Shown piece by piece: positions 4,835-5,042 of a DNA stretch of 5,042 bases. Origin of the DNA: Nitrososphaerota archaeon (GTDB lineage Archaea; Thermoproteota; Nitrososphaeria; Nitrososphaerales; Nitrosopumilaceae). The stretch is taken from assembly GCA_018263495.1 (NCBI GenBank), contig JAANXC010000070.1, forward strand, positions 1 to 5,042, written 5' to 3'. Position numbers and translations under genes: made by a program. The notes beneath the pieces are model-generated. The model ran no database searches, had not been told where the DNA came from, and saw only the letters and a list, made by a program, of their open reading frames with translations. Positions within the stretch are counted from its first letter, which is position 1. Each line of letters starts with the position of its first letter.

Positions 4835-5042
4835 TTATGTTTTAGTTCCACAGCTAGTACAAAACTTTGCGTTTGGTCGCAAATCAGAACCACATGAAGA
4901 ACATTTTCCACCAGATTGTTTAGGTACTAGTGATGGATCGGGAGTAGGCAATGTTCCCACATCGTTAAAACCATCTCCAGCAGATATTACAGAGGCTGGA
5001 CCACCAACAGGATTCTGTGCAGTTCCAGGACGTGGTCCTGGT
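4835..5042 (-). CDS. Zinc-ribbon protein, C-terminal part (start beyond window)
   Basis: An open frame on the minus strand runs from the window edge to a TAA at 4835-4837 and gives 68 codons. The visible N-terminal part is a low-complexity linker rich in P, G, T, S and A (PGPRPGTAQNPVGGPAS, then TLPTPDPSLVP). It is followed by a double zinc ribbon KCSSCG...KFCTSCG close to the end, the same layout as the tail of the facing gene (CxxCG, about ten residues, CxxCG). The linker suggests that the ribbon is tethered to a larger domain or membrane segment upstream, which cannot be seen. The frame is convincing because of the ribbon, the lack of stops and the matching neighbour, although the product cannot be named. 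The 23 bases between the two stops hold no clear terminator; the only T-run is TTTT at 4840-4843 in this gene's own coding region. Confidence 0.75.
   Translation of the reverse strand, partial: PGPRPGTAQNPVGGPASVISAGDGFNDVGTLPTPDPSLVPKQSGGKCSSCGSDLRPNAKFCTSCGTKT

Noticed and set aside
4618..4845. Plus-strand open frame overlapping the small zinc-ribbon gene
   Set aside because: The other frame carries the zinc ribbon, a TATA box and a sensible start, while this one has no support.
1..5042. Mobile element, CRISPR array, phage or defence system
   Set aside because: No transposase, integrase, regularly spaced repeats or defence-type domain is seen, and the tRNA has no adjacent integrase or duplicated 3' end in the window.

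Overview
The window looks archaeal and most likely comes from a low-GC ammonia-oxidising-type Nitrososphaerota (Thaumarchaeota) genome. This rests on an archaeal LSm gene followed directly by ribosomal protein L37e, A/T-rich TATA-type promoters placed for short-leader or leaderless transcripts, GGTGAT-like ribosome binding sites, and an A+T-rich sequence packed with short intergenic gaps. The lineage is an inference from gene order and style; no database search was run.

Layout. (1) 1-850, plus strand: the last 54 codons of a PurU-like formyltetrahydrofolate deformylase, overlapping by 4 bases (GTGA) a creatininase-family metal amidohydrolase that may be the ArfB-type deformylase of riboflavin/F420 synthesis. 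(2) 887-2874, plus strand: a TATA box and a tight four-gene operon of LSm, L37e, an unrecognised 286-residue coiled-coil/zinc-knuckle protein and ribose-5-phosphate isomerase A. All four lie in the same reading frame; two of the three junctions are a stop codon followed at once by the next start codon. (3) 2867-4264, minus strand: a complete dihydroorotase/hydantoinase-type cyclic amidohydrolase, tail-to-tail with rpiA and overlapping it by 8 bases. (4) 4265-4336: a short divergent promoter region, then tRNA-Ala(CGC) at 4337-4408 with the G3.U70 pair and an encoded CCA. (5) 4452-4811, plus strand: a small unrecognised protein with a C-terminal zinc ribbon, facing (23-base gap) the C-terminal part of a second zinc-ribbon protein on the minus strand that runs off the window.

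How the genes may work together. The LSm-L37e-unknown-RpiA operon joins RNA binding, the large ribosomal subunit and pentose phosphate supply, all growth-linked housekeeping. PurU and the creatininase-family enzyme could both release formate, one from formyl-folate and one (if ArfB) from a formylaminopyrimidine. The cyclic amidohydrolase belongs to pyrimidine or hydantoin-type ring chemistry, but its exact substrate cannot be read from sequence alone.

There is no sign of mobile elements, CRISPR, phage genes or a defence system. The parts that are not routine are the unknown operon protein, the in-frame stop/start punctuation of its operon, and the pair of convergent zinc-ribbon genes.
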